Assembly: GCA_027924585.1 (NCBI GenBank)
Contig: BSBM01001387.1
Coordinates: 372,001-436,000 of the forward strand
Direction of reading: 5' to 3'
DNA length: 64,000 bases
Origin: Larix kaempferi
Lineage: Eukaryota; Streptophyta; Pinopsida; Pinales; Pinaceae
In this document: in pieces, positions 1 to 11,180 of the stretch
How positions within the stretch are numbered: position 1 is the stretch's first letter
Layout: each line of letters starts with the position of its first letter
Notes under the pieces: generated by a model
The model's database searches: none
Told to the model about the DNA's origin: nothing
Seen by the model: only the letters and a program-made list of their open reading frames with translations
Position numbers and translations under genes: made by a program

Positions 1-2911
1 GTGATCTTTTTATTATGGCGGGTGGGTTCCCAATATACGCAAGGTACGGGGGAACATGTCTGGAATTTTGATGTGTGGCTTCCCTCTCAAGCTTGGGCTG
101 AATCGGAGTCTCAAGGAGGTGTTCAGATGCTGTACCAACGAGGGCAAGCCTAACGGTTTCCAAGAGGTCACTACTCAGTTTTGTCCCAAGCCTTCTGAGA
201 AATTTCCCCACGACAACAAAATATTCGTGATGTGCCGGATTTTCACATAAAGGTTTTTTTATTCGGGGCGGTGTTAAATCCTATTACTAGTCATCTCCCC
301 CTTTCTGATGTGTACCAACTGGATCAGACTGAGCTGCAAGTCCGCCACAGAGCATATGGGAGAAGATCTTGGTATTTTTTAGAAAAATTTTATGAACCAA
401 AATTTTATCTTTTTTTTTAAACCCCAAGAGTCTCTTTTCAGGCACGTACTAGGGAAAGCCCTTGCACAGAAACCCTACTTCGGGAAAGCAAGGGGGGCGT
501 TTGAGTTTGTAAAAAAAAAATGATAAAACTACGTTTTGAGTAAACTTGTGGCCCGCCAGTGGAACAGACCAACAAGGTTGATTTTAGTCCTAGTTTGATT
601 TTATTGATTGCAGAAAAAGAAATCTAAACTAAAAAATTGCAAACCGCGAAATTTGAGTCGACACAGTTTTCCCCCCTGGGGGGATGGGGTGTGGGCGCTT
701 GGTTAGCCCACTTGGTCTCGTTTGATGCTTTAGTTACAATATGATAGAAATGTCCCAGTCTTAAATCGACTTAGTGGCTTACAAAATAGAAGAGAAAAGT
801 GACCGGTTCAGGAAATTTTCGAACTAGATGCTCCGGATGGCCTGGATCCTCGAAAATTGGCCATCAATTCTCTCTACCTGCTCTTTAAATGCTACAAACC
901 AGCAAGCAATAGATCAGTAAAGATGCCCAAAAACACTTTAAGAGTGTCTTTGGAACACCTCCTAAAAAACCCAGAAAATACTAAGAGTAAAAACTAGTTA
1001 AAATGACGGAATTAAACAAGTAAAACAAGCATTTGGGCCTTGTTACTTGGGATCTTTGCAAGCTTTTAAGGGCTGCAAATTATCATCTCTTTAAATCAGC
1101 CAAATGAACTTTCAAATTAGATCTAACACTACTCCTCAAAACTTTTAAAGATTTGACTTTTTTACAAGTTGAGAAAAGTAAAATGCTAGATAAATGAAAA
1201 GATCTAATCTATTAAAGATGAACACTTTGTAAATGGAATAGATCAGACATTTAGAGTAATAAATCAGAATGTAAAGTTCAGATTGCAAACCACTATTACT
1301 CTTTCAAAAAGTAACCAGTAACCAAGGTGAAAGTATGAAGTAGAAGAGAAGGAGATATGGAGAGTTTTTATCAATTTATCAATTTTTTCCTTGAAGAAGC
1401 CTTGGAGCCTTCTTGGTGGAGAACTGAGGGGCTACGTCTGCAAAAAGATGTTAGAAAAGTAAAGGAAACAAACAAGATCCTCCACTCATCCACTTGAAAT
1501 AACCTGCAAATCACATCAACTTGAAACCAAATTATCAAATCTAGAAATATACATATGAGAAATCAAAAGGAAATGCTCATAAACAAATGACACATTTAAA
1601 TCAGATCTCTACACTTGCATAGATAAAAGACTAAATAATAAACAAATTATCTAATCCCCCTTATAAATCAATGTTGATCCTTCTCAAAACTAGATTTAGA
1701 TGCAAAAGAAAACAAGTAGCTCAAATACATGTTACCTCAATGAAAACCATGACATTCACCCACTCATCAAAAGCACTACACCAAGCTTGACCTCCAAAGT
1801 CTCTTTATTCATTAAGCAAAATGACAAGTACAAAATCGAATTACAATTGCTAGCTCTAACTCCCAAACTCCAACTCTAGAAAATGGAGTGGGCAGCCATG
1901 CTTAAATAGCCAAAGATGGAGAAAAATGGGTGGAATGAGTGGCATAACTCGTGGAGAAAATGGGGCTGTCCACTCCCATGTAATGGGCTACCAAAATCAG
2001 CCCCAAATCAGCTAAAAATCAGCCATGTGACAGCCCATAAACATAGCTGCAAATTCCATGATTGACGGGGCCCAATTTTGGGAAATATGCCCTCCTCAAA
2101 TGGGGAAGTAATCCCACTAATATAGCTGCCCGGAATCTTTCCAAAATCAGCTCTTACAATTCCTAAAACATAGCTGAAAAAATCAGTCCATAAATCACTC
2201 CCAAAATTTAATATTTTTATGAGTCATTTTTTCACTTTTTTTTATTTTTTCATGACTTTTTGGGGTTTTTTGGGTTTTTTGGCCATAGGTAAAAATTTAA
2301 GCACCCAAACATTAGGAAAAGTGGGCTTAGGGGTTAAGGGAGTGCTCTGAGTTAGAAAACGAGCACCCCTAAGGTAGAAAAGACCTCCAGACGCCACTTC
2401 AAGGCCAATTAAAAAAAAAATGTAATTGAACCATTAAAAAAAATGGCTCGATTTACGGAAAAAATAAACTTCGCCGAAAATTAAAAAACAACCTAAGGGG
2501 ACTTAGCACATGTCCATATGACTCAAAAATAACACCTAGTATGTTCATAGACATTGACTCATAGACTTTAACAACCCCCTAAGGCCCGTCAGCCTCCCCA
2601 GGCATTCCAGCTTTGGAGGAGCAGGAGAAAAACCCAAAAATTATGTTATGCACTAATGCAAGACATAATAACTAGGTGAAAAAACTCCTTGGAATACCTG
2701 ACTTAGCCAAAAAGTCCTAGGGAACCAAGTCTTTTACAAAACACCATGCTAGTACGTTTTATTACAAACCCCGTAGGGCCATGGACATGTGGAAAAAAGT
2801 TAAAACGAGGGCCCTTTAAAAGGCCAGCTAGATATCAAATCATCGAAAAAAGAACATTGAAATGTTCAACTTTGCCCGCTCGCTTGATAGTCCATCTAAG
2901 TTCAACTTTTC
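1..2911 (-). repeat. Fragment of a giant LTR (E), same family as C and D
   Basis: Read on the minus strand this segment is collinear with the solo LTR at 33,090-36,276. Shared blocks include the TTGAAC-rich start, a stretch with TTTTCCTAA beside a CCCCTAAGCCC-like run, the CCCACACCCCATCCCCC block (about 665-700) and CACATCAGAAAGGG (about 294-310). It starts roughly a dozen bases inside the expected LTR end, exactly where the copia A LTR remnant begins, and it runs off the left edge of the window. No coding capacity is recognisable in it. The family is inferred to be gypsy-like from LTR size and 5-bp TSDs of the other copies; no protein confirms this. Confidence 0.7.
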
Positions 2912-3053
2912 TTTGTGATTTCACCCCAAGGTTTACATTGCTTCTTTCAAGGGTTTTAGATGATCAAATACATTGATGTCTTCTCCTGTAGGAGGTACAA
3001 TAACAAGATGAAATACAATAAGAATAACTTCCTAAGTTGCACTATTTCCAACA
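2912..3053 (-). repeat. Remnant of the 3' LTR of copia A
   Basis: 142 bp matching the last part of the right LTR (13,247-13,386): GTGATTTCACCCCAAGG, then the GTAGGAGGTACAATAAC block, ending CCAACA, which is TGTTGG on the minus strand. The rest of this LTR is missing and replaced by E at about 2,911. Confidence 0.85.
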
Positions 3054-3915
3054 CTCCCTCTCAACAAGGAAGGTATTCTTCGGACACGGTATTCTAATTT
3101 TATTCTTTCTTGGGTTGACCTATGAGGTGATATCAGCTACTACTCCAACACTCCCTCTTAGCCAGGGAGGCATCATCAGTATTATCATACTGGAACACAT
3201 CTAGATATCATATGTACATCACAGTTATCTCTAACCTCTCTATATCATAAGGAAGGTCTCTTCTGATCAAGTCCTTCTGACCAGAACAATTGTTCCCAAT
3301 GGAACCTTGTTCCCCACTAGAACCACATCATCTTTCTAATGATAATATATGATTTGCCTGATCAACTTGGTCATCCTAGACCAAAGAGGATTAGGTCCTC
3401 ATGCACTTTATTAGTCTAAAACTGAAGAGAGGCCACACTCCCCAGGAAGACACTTCTTCCAAGCACTTTATCGATCTCAAATCGAAGGGAGGCCATACTC
3501 CCCAGGAAGACACTTCTTCCAATTTACGAGTCCTTGCAACTAGAAGGCGGTGATGACTACAACTAGTCCACCCCTCTAGGCCCATACTCCACACAAGGGC
3601 ACTCTCCACATACGAGAACATCCCACACAAGGATCATCCCACATAGGGATCCACTCCACAAAGGAGTACTCTCCACACAGGAGAACATCCCACACAGAGA
3701 TCATCCCATACAGGATCCACTCTACAAAGGAGTACTCTACACACAGGAGAACATCCCACACAGGGATCATCCCACACAACAATCCACTCCACAAAGGAGA
3801 ACGTGCCTCACAGGGATACACTCCACAAAGGAGTCCTCTTGACAAAGGAGAACGTTCCACACAGGAACCATCCCACACAGAGATACAATCCACAAAGGAA
3901 AACATTCCACATAGG
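3054..3915 (-). repeat. 3' non-coding tail of copia A with tandem repeats
   Basis: Non-coding part of copia A between its polypurine tract (minus strand, beside 3,054) and the H insertion. It contains a twofold 60-bp repeat (about 3,403-3,522, each with CCCCAGGAAGACACTTCTTCC) and then, from about 3,590, a degenerate short-period array of CCACAAAGGAG / CCACACAGG / CATCCCACA units. The array continues on the far side of H at 9,699-9,830. It can be read as long minus-strand frames only because the repeat lacks stops; I do not call these genes. Confidence 0.75.
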
Positions 3916-4874
3916 TGTTGAAAAAGATAACTCTGGAGATCCTCCCATATTTTTGGTGTGGGTTTGATGAGGAGGACAAGTTTTGTCGTTTGTGTATTTA
4001 TGTAATAAAGTGACGTTTATGTAACTAAAGTGATGTTTTGTACTTTATAAAAGTGGGTCACTTAAGCGATGTATTTTTTAATTAATTAATTATTAATTGA
4101 AAAAAGTGCATCTATTGTGAACCATAGATCTCACAATCTAATCCTAGCCATTGATTACGTAGTTTCTTTGGTAGTTAGAGTTAGTTGGTGAAAAATAAAG
4201 TATACAAGAAGACAAAGGGACAAATGAAACACTCACAAACAAAAGAGAGGAATAGAAAGTTCGAAGACCAAGAAGAGTTCCCTAGCAAAGAAGGGCATGA
4301 TGTCCAAAAGAAAGGAGCAACATGCATCCCTAGGAAACCTGTAGCAGGTCGTACAACGCATTTATGACAGTCACATGTGTAGGCTCGAATCCCAAGAATT
4401 GACTGCACATTAAATGCAGACCGTACAACATTAATTGCAAGCACATGTGGGCACATAAATCAAGGCAGAAAGTGAGCAGGTCGTACAGTATCGTACAGCG
4501 CATGTGGGTAGCCGTACAGCAAACCGTACAGTACTTTTTGGCACAAATTTCAAGGTAGTTTTGATGTTGTTTTGCTTTGAGAAATTTTGTTAGTAAGGGT
4601 TAAAAGAAGAAAAATTCATTGTAAAGAATTTTATGAGTTTGCTCTTCTTAATGAAAAATATTATTCTTAGGGTTTTCCCCAAATTTGTGGGGTTTTGCCC
4701 GGTCTTTGACCAAAATTACTTGTGTTCATCTTGCTTAAAGTTATTTTCAGTGTTTGGGAGTGCATTTTGAAGTTGTGGTTTTACTTTCAGAATTTCAAGT
4801 TAAAACCCTAGTTTCCAAAGTGTTTGACAAAATGTGTGAATGAGCAAATTTCATATTTAAGTCAATTTTCTTCA
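3916..4874 (+). repeat. 5' LTR of copia H
   Basis: Starts TGTTGAAAAAGATAAC and ends TTCTTCA immediately before the PBS. It carries a TATA box (TATAAAAG, 4,046-4,053) and an AATAAAG polyadenylation-like signal near 4,193. Downstream of these is a cluster of CGTACA motifs (about 4,350-4,535). It is close to the 3' LTR over its whole length, with scattered substitutions and a few indels. Confidence 0.92.
4046..4053 (+). promoter_or_regulatory. TATA box of the copia H LTR
   Basis: TATAAAAG within TACTTTATAAAAGTGGGTC, duplicated in the 3' LTR near 8,850. Its position about 130 bp into the LTR and about 145 bp before AATAAAG fits a U3/R layout. Confidence 0.6.
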
Positions 4875-4886
4875 TGGTATCAAAGG
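4875..4886 (+). other. Primer-binding site of copia H (initiator tRNA-Met type)
   Basis: TGGTATCAAAGG directly abuts the LTR end. It differs slightly from the usual plant copia PBS TGGTATCAGAGC, which pairs with the 3' end of initiator tRNA-Met. Confidence 0.8.
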
Positions 4887-4978
4887 CATGCTGAAGAAGA
4901 AAGTAAGCAAGATTTCTTTGAAGAGCAGAAGAATGTTAAGATTATCTTTCAAGTTATTTTTGGTTGCAAGTATTTTCC

Positions 4979-7035
4979 ATGATGAGTATCAGGTTTGTGG
5001 ATAGGTTGGATGGAATATCCAACTATATCCCATGGAAAGTAAGAATCACTGTTGTGCTAAAGGAACTAAGAGTTTGGGGATTTACTAACGGTGTCATGAC
5101 TGAGCCAACAGATAAAGATGAGCTTGAGGAGTATGAAGCTCTTGAATCCAGAGCCCGGAGAGTCATACTGGATGGGGTTAAAGACCATCTCAGTCCACAT
5201 TTAGCTGAAAAGAAAATAGTTAAAGAGATGTGGGACACATTGAACCAGTTGTTTCAAGCAAAGAACGAGAATCGTATAATGGCCCTAAAAGACAAGCTAC
5301 ATTGTATCAAAATGAACAAAGATGAGGGTGTAACCTCCTACTTTACTCATGTTACACAAGTCAAGGACGAGTTGGTAGCAGTAGGAGAGACTATCCTTGA
5401 TTCTGAGTTGGTGAGGATAGCCCTGAAGGGCTTCACCAAGAAGTGGGAGGTCTTTGTGAAATGTATTGTGGGCAAAGAAAAGCTTCCCAGTTGGTCCAGA
5501 TTATGGGATGACTTTACCCAGGAGGAAATCCAGGAAGGGCCTGTAATATCCCAAACTGGTATTTTTCTTTTTTTGTGTTGTACTGTGGTTGGCTAGTAGT
5601 CTTATGCCTCAATATAAGAATAGAGTATGAAAGGATGCACTGATCTCTGCATGCATGCACTTGCATGCAGATCTATAACCCAGATAATAAGAAATGCTAT
5701 AAAATAGGAAAAAGTTATGCATGTACGTACCAATAGATAGATCGGCTGATGGAGATCAATATAAACCCGGCATGCGAGACTTGTGTCGGTGAATAAGGGA
5801 GATAAGGCTGAACCCTCTCCAGAGAATGCGCCCTTCCTAGCTTGTTGAATGATAAAAGGAGGATCCAAATAGGTGATGATGCCTCTGGAAGTGGTGCACT
5901 GGGGTAATAGGCCCCCTCTGATCACAATGGAAGAAGCATGCAGAGCTTTCACCAGCTCTAGGGCAGAAAGCGTGAGAGCCTCAAAGAAAGTCACCCATGC
6001 AGAGAAATGCACCCTCTGAAAGCTAGAAATACTGATAGATAAATCCTCAGGCTGAGTGGGAAGCTCCTCTTCCAGGAATAGTATAATAATGATGCTCTGA
6101 GAAGTTTAGATTCTAGAACCAACATGCAAATGAACAGATGCCTGGATATTTAAATATGAAGAGATCCTCTTTGAGCAATGCGCCCATGCAGAGAGGGCGA
6201 ACTTCCTTGATCCAATATATAACTCGAACTCTGTAAAAACTGAAGAATAGTAATACCTGATGATAAGTTGTGCTAGATCTGGATGATCCAACCTGATAGT
6301 GACTAGGGCAGATAGATTTCGCTGCCGAAATGCACTAGTTAGTTGAGTGCATGCACTCAACCCCAACTTAGCTCACTGATCTCTCCAATTCGAATCCATA
6401 AATCAATAATCATATAAGCAGGTCTTCTTCACTACCTTTACCTTTCTTTTATAACATTCACCTGCCAGACCTAACTTTTGACCTAATTAGGTCACTTTAC
6501 CTTCTAATTCGCAGTTGACTTGCATGCAGGGCTTTTGGAGTGTCTAGAGACTCAATCAGTTTATGCATCATGAAATAATGCTCGGATGTCATGCATGCAG
6601 GTGGCCTTTAGTTTCGGTGGCCCCTGTTTACCTACTGATGATATAATACCCATGCCAGAGATCTTCTTAGGGTGCATATGGCATCAATCCTCAGTTGATT
6701 CCCTGAATGTCAATGCCCGCTCGAACCTATGGGAATCAGATAGGTTAGCGGGATGGTCCTCTGTGCTTAAGCAGAAGAGGACATTACAAGGCCTCAGGTT
6801 GGTCAAACTAGTGAGAATGTTGAGTAGGATGTGGCACTTGCAGCCAAATTGAAGAACAAGAAGACGAAAGATTTGAGTCAGATCAAGATGTTATCAATGT
6901 GATCTGTTAGGACACTATGCCATAAAATGGCCTGAGAAGAAGAAAGGGAAGATAGAGAAAGATTCAGCAGCAACTGCAATAGATGAGTTTGCAGGTGAGT
7001 TTGAGCAAGAATTTTCTCTAGCCTCATTTGATTCT
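4979..7035 (+). pseudogene. gag: copia Gag of element H, split by solo LTR M
   Basis: Retrotransposon capsid protein of the UBN2/DUF4219 type. The N-terminus has the DRLDG...NYIPWK signature, followed by a helical region with TLNQLFQAKNENRIMALKD and a WDDFTQEEIQEG end. I prefer the ATG at 4,979 or 4,982, which gives the usual M-S-I-R-F start, over the one at 4,964. The frame is cut by M at 5,541 and resumes in phase at 6,794 (Q-V-G-Q-T-S). After that come a TAG stop near 6,831, a frameshift, and a zinc knuckle (about 6,885-6,940) reading CYQC...GHYAIKW, whose final Cys is Trp. The product would have assembled virus-like particles in the cytoplasm. Confidence 0.88.
5542..6788 (-). mobile_element. 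Solo LTR (M) inside the H gag
   Basis: 1,247 bp starting TGTAATATCCC and ending GGACATTACA. TSDs are GGGCC (5,537-5,541) and AGGCC (6,789-6,793), one mismatch. Joining the flanks at one TSD restores the gag reading frame, which confirms the boundaries. A TATAAAAG box lies on the minus strand near 6,450, so I place it on minus. The interior has CATGCA-rich stretches, such as 5,648-5,670. It codes for nothing recognisable. Confidence 0.82.
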
Positions 7036-7070
7036 AGTGTAGGAAGCTATGTTTTTTAGCATGTATGGAT

Positions 7071-8078
7071 CTATGTTGCAGGAAACGCCACCTCCCCCCC
7101 CAACGTCCCCAGGTCGTTTCCTGTTGGAAACGCAGAAACGAGTACCGTACGGCATGGAAACGCGTTTTCATATGAACGGGCACATTTCTCGATATGGAAA
7201 CGCATTTCTGATACGGATGTGGTCTAAAAGGCCGCGTTTCCAAAAATAAAATTGTCTGGCTGATGAAAAATATCACCCTATTCAATAGTAGTTGGTAGTA
7301 TTAAATGGTAATTTTAAATTCTTAAAGTAAAAGTGACATTCTCCTTATATTTCATTTGACATTCTCCTTATATTTCATTTGACATTCTCCTTATATTTCA
7401 TTTTCTATCCTTTTACTTAAATTTTTAACATTACCATTAATTGTTTCAGGATGTTTGAGAGTGGTTCCAACCTCATCGGACTTCATATGCAAAAAGTAGA
7501 ATTTTAGATTCCATTCAAAATTCGGCAGACTAAGAGTTTTCAGGATTTCAGGATTGCAAAGTTTCCATCATTTTCTATCATGTATGAGGGTATGGGATTG
7601 ACATTTATTCAAGCACATCAACCCCTGTATGTACCTTGATGTTGGTGGTGTTGATTGTTGAACTCCTTTATCATGACCTAAATAAAAATGTACTCTTCAC
7701 TTAAGCAAAATCACTTATTAAGCATGGGAAGCTTTTTCTACCTTATTTTAAGGATTTTATTAGGAAGTTTCATCAAAATTGTAGAGTATTGAGCCATTGA
7801 CTAATGTCCTTGGAGGATCAACTTTGAGATTCAAGTTAGAGGCAAGGGCTAGAGCGTAGAGGAGGGAGGCATAGGGTGCTATTGATGAATAGGATCCCAA
7901 TATATGCAATGATTCGCTGTCATGTATGATTTATGATTTATGTTTCACATTCATTTTTTTAAATGTCCTTGCTCATATATATATATATATATATATATAT
8001 ACCGTGTTTCCCTGTTTCCAAAATTTTGGGGGGTCACATTTCCAACGCGTCCCCGTTTCCCCGTTTCGTGCAACTTAG
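7071..8078. mobile_element. Non-autonomous hAT-like element (MITE L)
   Basis: Imperfect terminal inverted repeats: CTATGTTGCAGGAAACG on the left, and CTAAGTTGCACGAAACG when the right end is read in reverse (15 of 17). The flanks GTATGGAT (7,063-7,070) and GTCTAGAT (8,079-8,086) are a diverged 8-bp TSD (6 of 8). Removing the element rejoins the protease W-I-V reading. The interior has GGAAACG-rich left DNA, a threefold 23-bp repeat (about 7,330-7,402) and a (TA)n tract (7,975-8,002). No transposase is recognisable. Positions 7,440-8,075 recur at 62,195-62,860. Confidence 0.75.
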
Positions 8079-8743
8079 GTCTAGATTGTTAACAGTGGGT
8101 CAACCAAACATATGACTGGAGTGTATGATGCATTCCAGAATATCAGAGAGTTGGGACCAAGACACTACATTCAAACAGATATTGATAGCCCACAAATAGC
8201 TGTTCGAGGGGTTGGAACAATCAAGTTTCAACTAGACCTTGGAGAGTCCTGGAGATACATGGGGTTCTCTTTGTACCTAAGATGAGTTAGTAAACTCTCA
8301 GTGTCATCTTTTGAAGATGATGGTTATGGGATGTTGGTCAGGGACGGTCATATCTTCATTTATAGGAGATATGATCCTGTCAAGACCACTATCTTGCTTA
8401 GTGATCGTAGGGACAGATTATATATTTTGACAGGACATGTTGTACAGGTGGATGCTTGTCAGAGTTAGAGGATGGGGTAAGAGATACAGTTGATCGACAT
8501 GTTAGTTACATTTCTTCTGATGAGGAGAGTGAATCTCTCCAAATCACTGGCAGAAGACTCAACCAGACAGGTGATGGTGATGAGCAAGTTGATGAGGTTC
8601 AGGCAGAATGTCAAGAGTCAGAGTTTTATTTCAGTGGTGGGCACTTCTCTCCGAGAGACATTCCAAAGCAGGAGGGAGCTGCATCAGGAGTCGGAGGCAG
8701 AGATTTGGATGGTGCCATAAGGACCTCCCTCGTTAGGAGGGAC
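8079..8743 (+). pseudogene. pro: Protease stub, GAG-pre-integrase start and acidic tail of copia H
   Basis: Directly after L the sequence encodes the copia protease region with N-S-G-S-T-K-H-M-T-G. The family norm is D-S-G at the active site, so the catalytic Asp appears as Asn (GAC to AAC). Around 8,385-8,455 comes the beginning of a GAG-pre-integrase domain (LYILTGHVV). Then the protein jumps to an acidic segment (about 8,456-8,740, SSDEESESL) like the linker between integrase and RT of other copias, ending at the polypurine tract. Several stops and frame changes break it. All polymerase domains are missing. Confidence 0.75.
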
Positions 8744-9698
8744 TGTTGAAAAAATAACTTTATGGTGATGAGGAGGACCAGAAAGTTTTGTCCTTTGTGT
8801 ATTTATGTAATAAAGTGACGTTTATGTAAATAAAGTGATGTTTTGTACTTTATAAAAGTGGGTCACTTAAGTGATGTATTTTTTAATTAATTAATTATTA
8901 ATTGAGAAAAGTGCATCTTTTGTGAACCATAGATCTCTTAATCTAATCCTAGCCATTGATTAGGTAGTTTCTTTGGTAGTTAGGGTTAGTTGGTGAAAAA
9001 TAAAGTATAAAAGAAGACAAAGGGACAAATGAAGAACACCCACCATCAAAAAGGAGGAATAGGAAGATTGAAGACCAAGAAGAGTTCCCTAGCAGAGAAG
9101 GGCACGATTTCCAAAAGAAAGGACCAACACGCATCCTAGGCAACCTGTAGTAGGTCGTACAGCACATTTATGATAGTCACGTGTGGGCTCAAATCCTAAG
9201 AGAGTTGGCTCGAATCCCAAGAATTGATTGCACATTAAATGCAGACTGTACAGCATTAATTGCAGGCACGTGTGGGCATAGAAATCAAGGCAAAAAGTGT
9301 GCAAGTCGTAAAGTACCGTACAGCACGTGTGGGAAGTCGTACAACAGACAGTACAGTACTTTTTGGCACAAATTTCAAGGTAGTTTTGTTGTTGTTCAGT
9401 TTTGAGAAATTTTGTCAGTAAGGGTTAAAAGAAGAAAAATTCATTGTAAAGAATTTTATGAGTTTGCTCTTCTTAATGAAAAACTTCTTCTTAGGGTTTT
9501 CCCCAAGTTTGTGGGGCTTTGCCCGGTCTTTGACCAAAATTACTTGTGTTCATCTTGCTTAAAGTTATTTTCAGTATTTGGGAGTACATTTTGAAGTTGT
9601 GGTTTTACTTTCAGAATTTCAAGTTAAAACCCTAGGTTTCAAAGTGTTTGACAAAATGTGTGAATGAGCAAATTTCATATTTAAGTCAATTTTCTTCA
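8744..9698 (+). repeat. 3' LTR of copia H
   Basis: 955 bp, TGTTGAAAAAATAAC...TTTTCTTCA, matching the 5' LTR including the CGTACA-rich part (about 9,150-9,360). Followed by ACAGG, the partner of ATAGG before the 5' LTR. Confidence 0.92.
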
Positions 9699-9830
9699 AC
9701 AGGAACCATCCCACAGAGGGATACACTCCACAAAGGAGAACTCCACACAGGAACCATCCCACAAAGGGACACACTCCACAAAGGAGCACGTTCCACAAAG
9801 GAACCATCCCACAAAGGGATCGGGCACAAG
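9699..9830 (-). repeat. Continuation of the copia A tandem array
   Basis: The CCACAAAGGAG / GGAACCATCCCACA units seen at 3,590-3,915 resume here after H, so H inserted inside the array. On the minus strand this lies just downstream of the RNase H end. Confidence 0.8.
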
Positions 9831-10490
9831 TCTCGGCTTGTGCCTCATCAGCAGCCATATTGGTCATCAATCTCCCTTCCTAAGGAAGGGTATCTCCATC
9901 ACTCCAAGATTTTCACGGAAGTATGCAAACTTCACTTTAGACAAAGGCTTGGTAAGGATATCAGCAATCTGCTCATCTGTGGATATATACTGGAGCTTCG
10001 CTGCTCCCTTCTGGACTATGTCTATGGTGTAATGATATTTGATCTCAATGTGTTTGGACTTATATCATGGAACATAGGGTGCTCTGAAAGCCATACACAA
10101 CTCTGGTTATCACAAAATATCACTATCGCATCAAGCTCAGGACCATACAAATCTGCAAGCATCTTCCGAAGCCATACTGCTTCCTTACAAGCTGCACTGG
10201 CTGCGATGTATTCTTCCTCGGCTATACTGAGTGTCGCAGAAGTCTGTTTCTTGCTGATCCAAGAAACCATAGTTGATCCCAAGCTAAAAACAACACCCAA
10301 AGATGCTCTTTCTCTCAACTGCACTACCGGCCCAATCTGAATTTGTGAATCCCACCAACTTCACTCCATTATCTGAGGTATATCTCAATCCATAAGCAAC
10401 TATACCACGAAGATATCTCAACACATGCTTAGTTGTTGTCCAATGTACTTGTCTTGGCTCAACCATGTGCTGACTCAATGTGTTCACTAC
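9831..10490 (-). pseudogene. pol: RNase H end of copia A polymerase
   Basis: The minus strand encodes the copia RNase H domain. In order: TKHVLRYLRG and NSDWAGS (about 10,370-10,450), F-S-L-G-S-T-M-V-S-W and a run ending YIAASAACKEAVWLRK (about 10,160-10,280), and a catalytic-core C-D-N-Q-S-C (about 10,110-10,130). The C-terminal LTKPLSK-like end comes near 9,940. RNase H degrades the RNA strand of the RNA/DNA hybrid in the particle. Frameshifts near 10,320 and 10,040 break it. The last 150 bp lead into the tandem array. Sequence and layout match element B. Confidence 0.88.
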
Positions 10491-11180
10491 ATAACAGATA
10501 TGGCAGAATCATGTAACTTCGTTAGATTTGCATCCATAGGTGTAGACATGGACTTACAGTTTATCATTTCGAATCTCTTCAGTATGCCAATGGTGTATTT
10601 TCCTTGACTCGGGAAAATCTCTTTGTGCCTCTGCCATAATCAACTCCCTCTGTGATGGAGTGTCTTGCTCCCTCTGCATTTGAGCATCCTACTCCCTCTC
10701 TGGAGCTATCCACAGAGTGTCTTTCTCCCTCATACTTCAGGTGTCAATCTGAGCACTAGATTTCACGGACCAGAAGAGCACAATTGCTTTACTAAAATGT
10801 AAGTATCCATCCTAGTGATGACCAGGTACATCAAGGATCCTCTCAACTATCAGTCTGAATCTACCAGCAATGCTATCAATGTAGCCAGGTACTCGCAGTC
10901 ATTATGTTGGATCTGCTCAGGATCTCAACTGTGTTCTTCCTTATCCTAGGAAGATCTCAACAACATCACCAATAGGCCAAGATCCTCAACTCAAGGGCTA
11001 ACTCCCACTTAACTGTTGAAGGGGTAGATGATCTCATCTCCTTAGGATCTATCAACTCTTCATCCTCGATCTTCAGATCGAATCCTCTGGGCTTGTGGGT
11101 CATGTATCAAATATAGTTGGATGTGTTAGGTCCTTCTCTATTTGCATGACTTCCATCTAACTCCTTTGTCTAGGAGTCAT
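10491..11180 (-). pseudogene. pol: Deleted and degenerate RT/linker of copia A
   Basis: Short blocks match element B on the same strand. 10,497-10,630 corresponds to B 22,835-22,965, the end of RT. 11,010-11,095 corresponds to B 23,885-23,960, the linker with GATCTCATCTC. The RT catalytic region between them is gone and replaced by low-quality sequence rich in CTCCCTCTG. No usable reading frame remains. Confidence 0.65.

Larger units (their letters stand above)
3916..9698 (+). mobile_element. Non-autonomous gag/protease-only Ty1/copia element (H)
   Basis: A complete-ended copia with LTRs of 959 and 955 bp that begin TGTTGAAAAA and end TTTTCTTCA. A PBS follows at once (TGGTATCAAAGG) and a purine-rich tract precedes the 3' LTR (AGGAGGGAC). 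The 5-bp TSDs are ATAGG (3,911-3,915) and ACAGG (9,699-9,703), one mismatch. After removing M and L the element is about 3.5 kb. It encodes gag, a protease stub, the start of a GAG-pre-integrase domain and an acidic tail; integrase core, RT and RNase H are absent. It would need proteins from another copia to move. Confidence 0.9.

Noticed and set aside
3391-3979. Cys/Trp-rich minus-strand open frames that look like a repetitive protein
   Set aside because: They are translations of the CCACAAAGGAG tandem array of copia A, in several frames, and end at the H insertion.
5602-6366. Minus-strand open frames of 86-136 codons in M
   Set aside because: M is delimited as an LTR by its ends, TSD and the restored gag frame; the frames show no motif.
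3590-9830. CRISPR-like array of short repeats
   Set aside because: Repeats are contiguous and degenerate without unique spacers, in plant DNA, and belong to a retrotransposon 3' tail.
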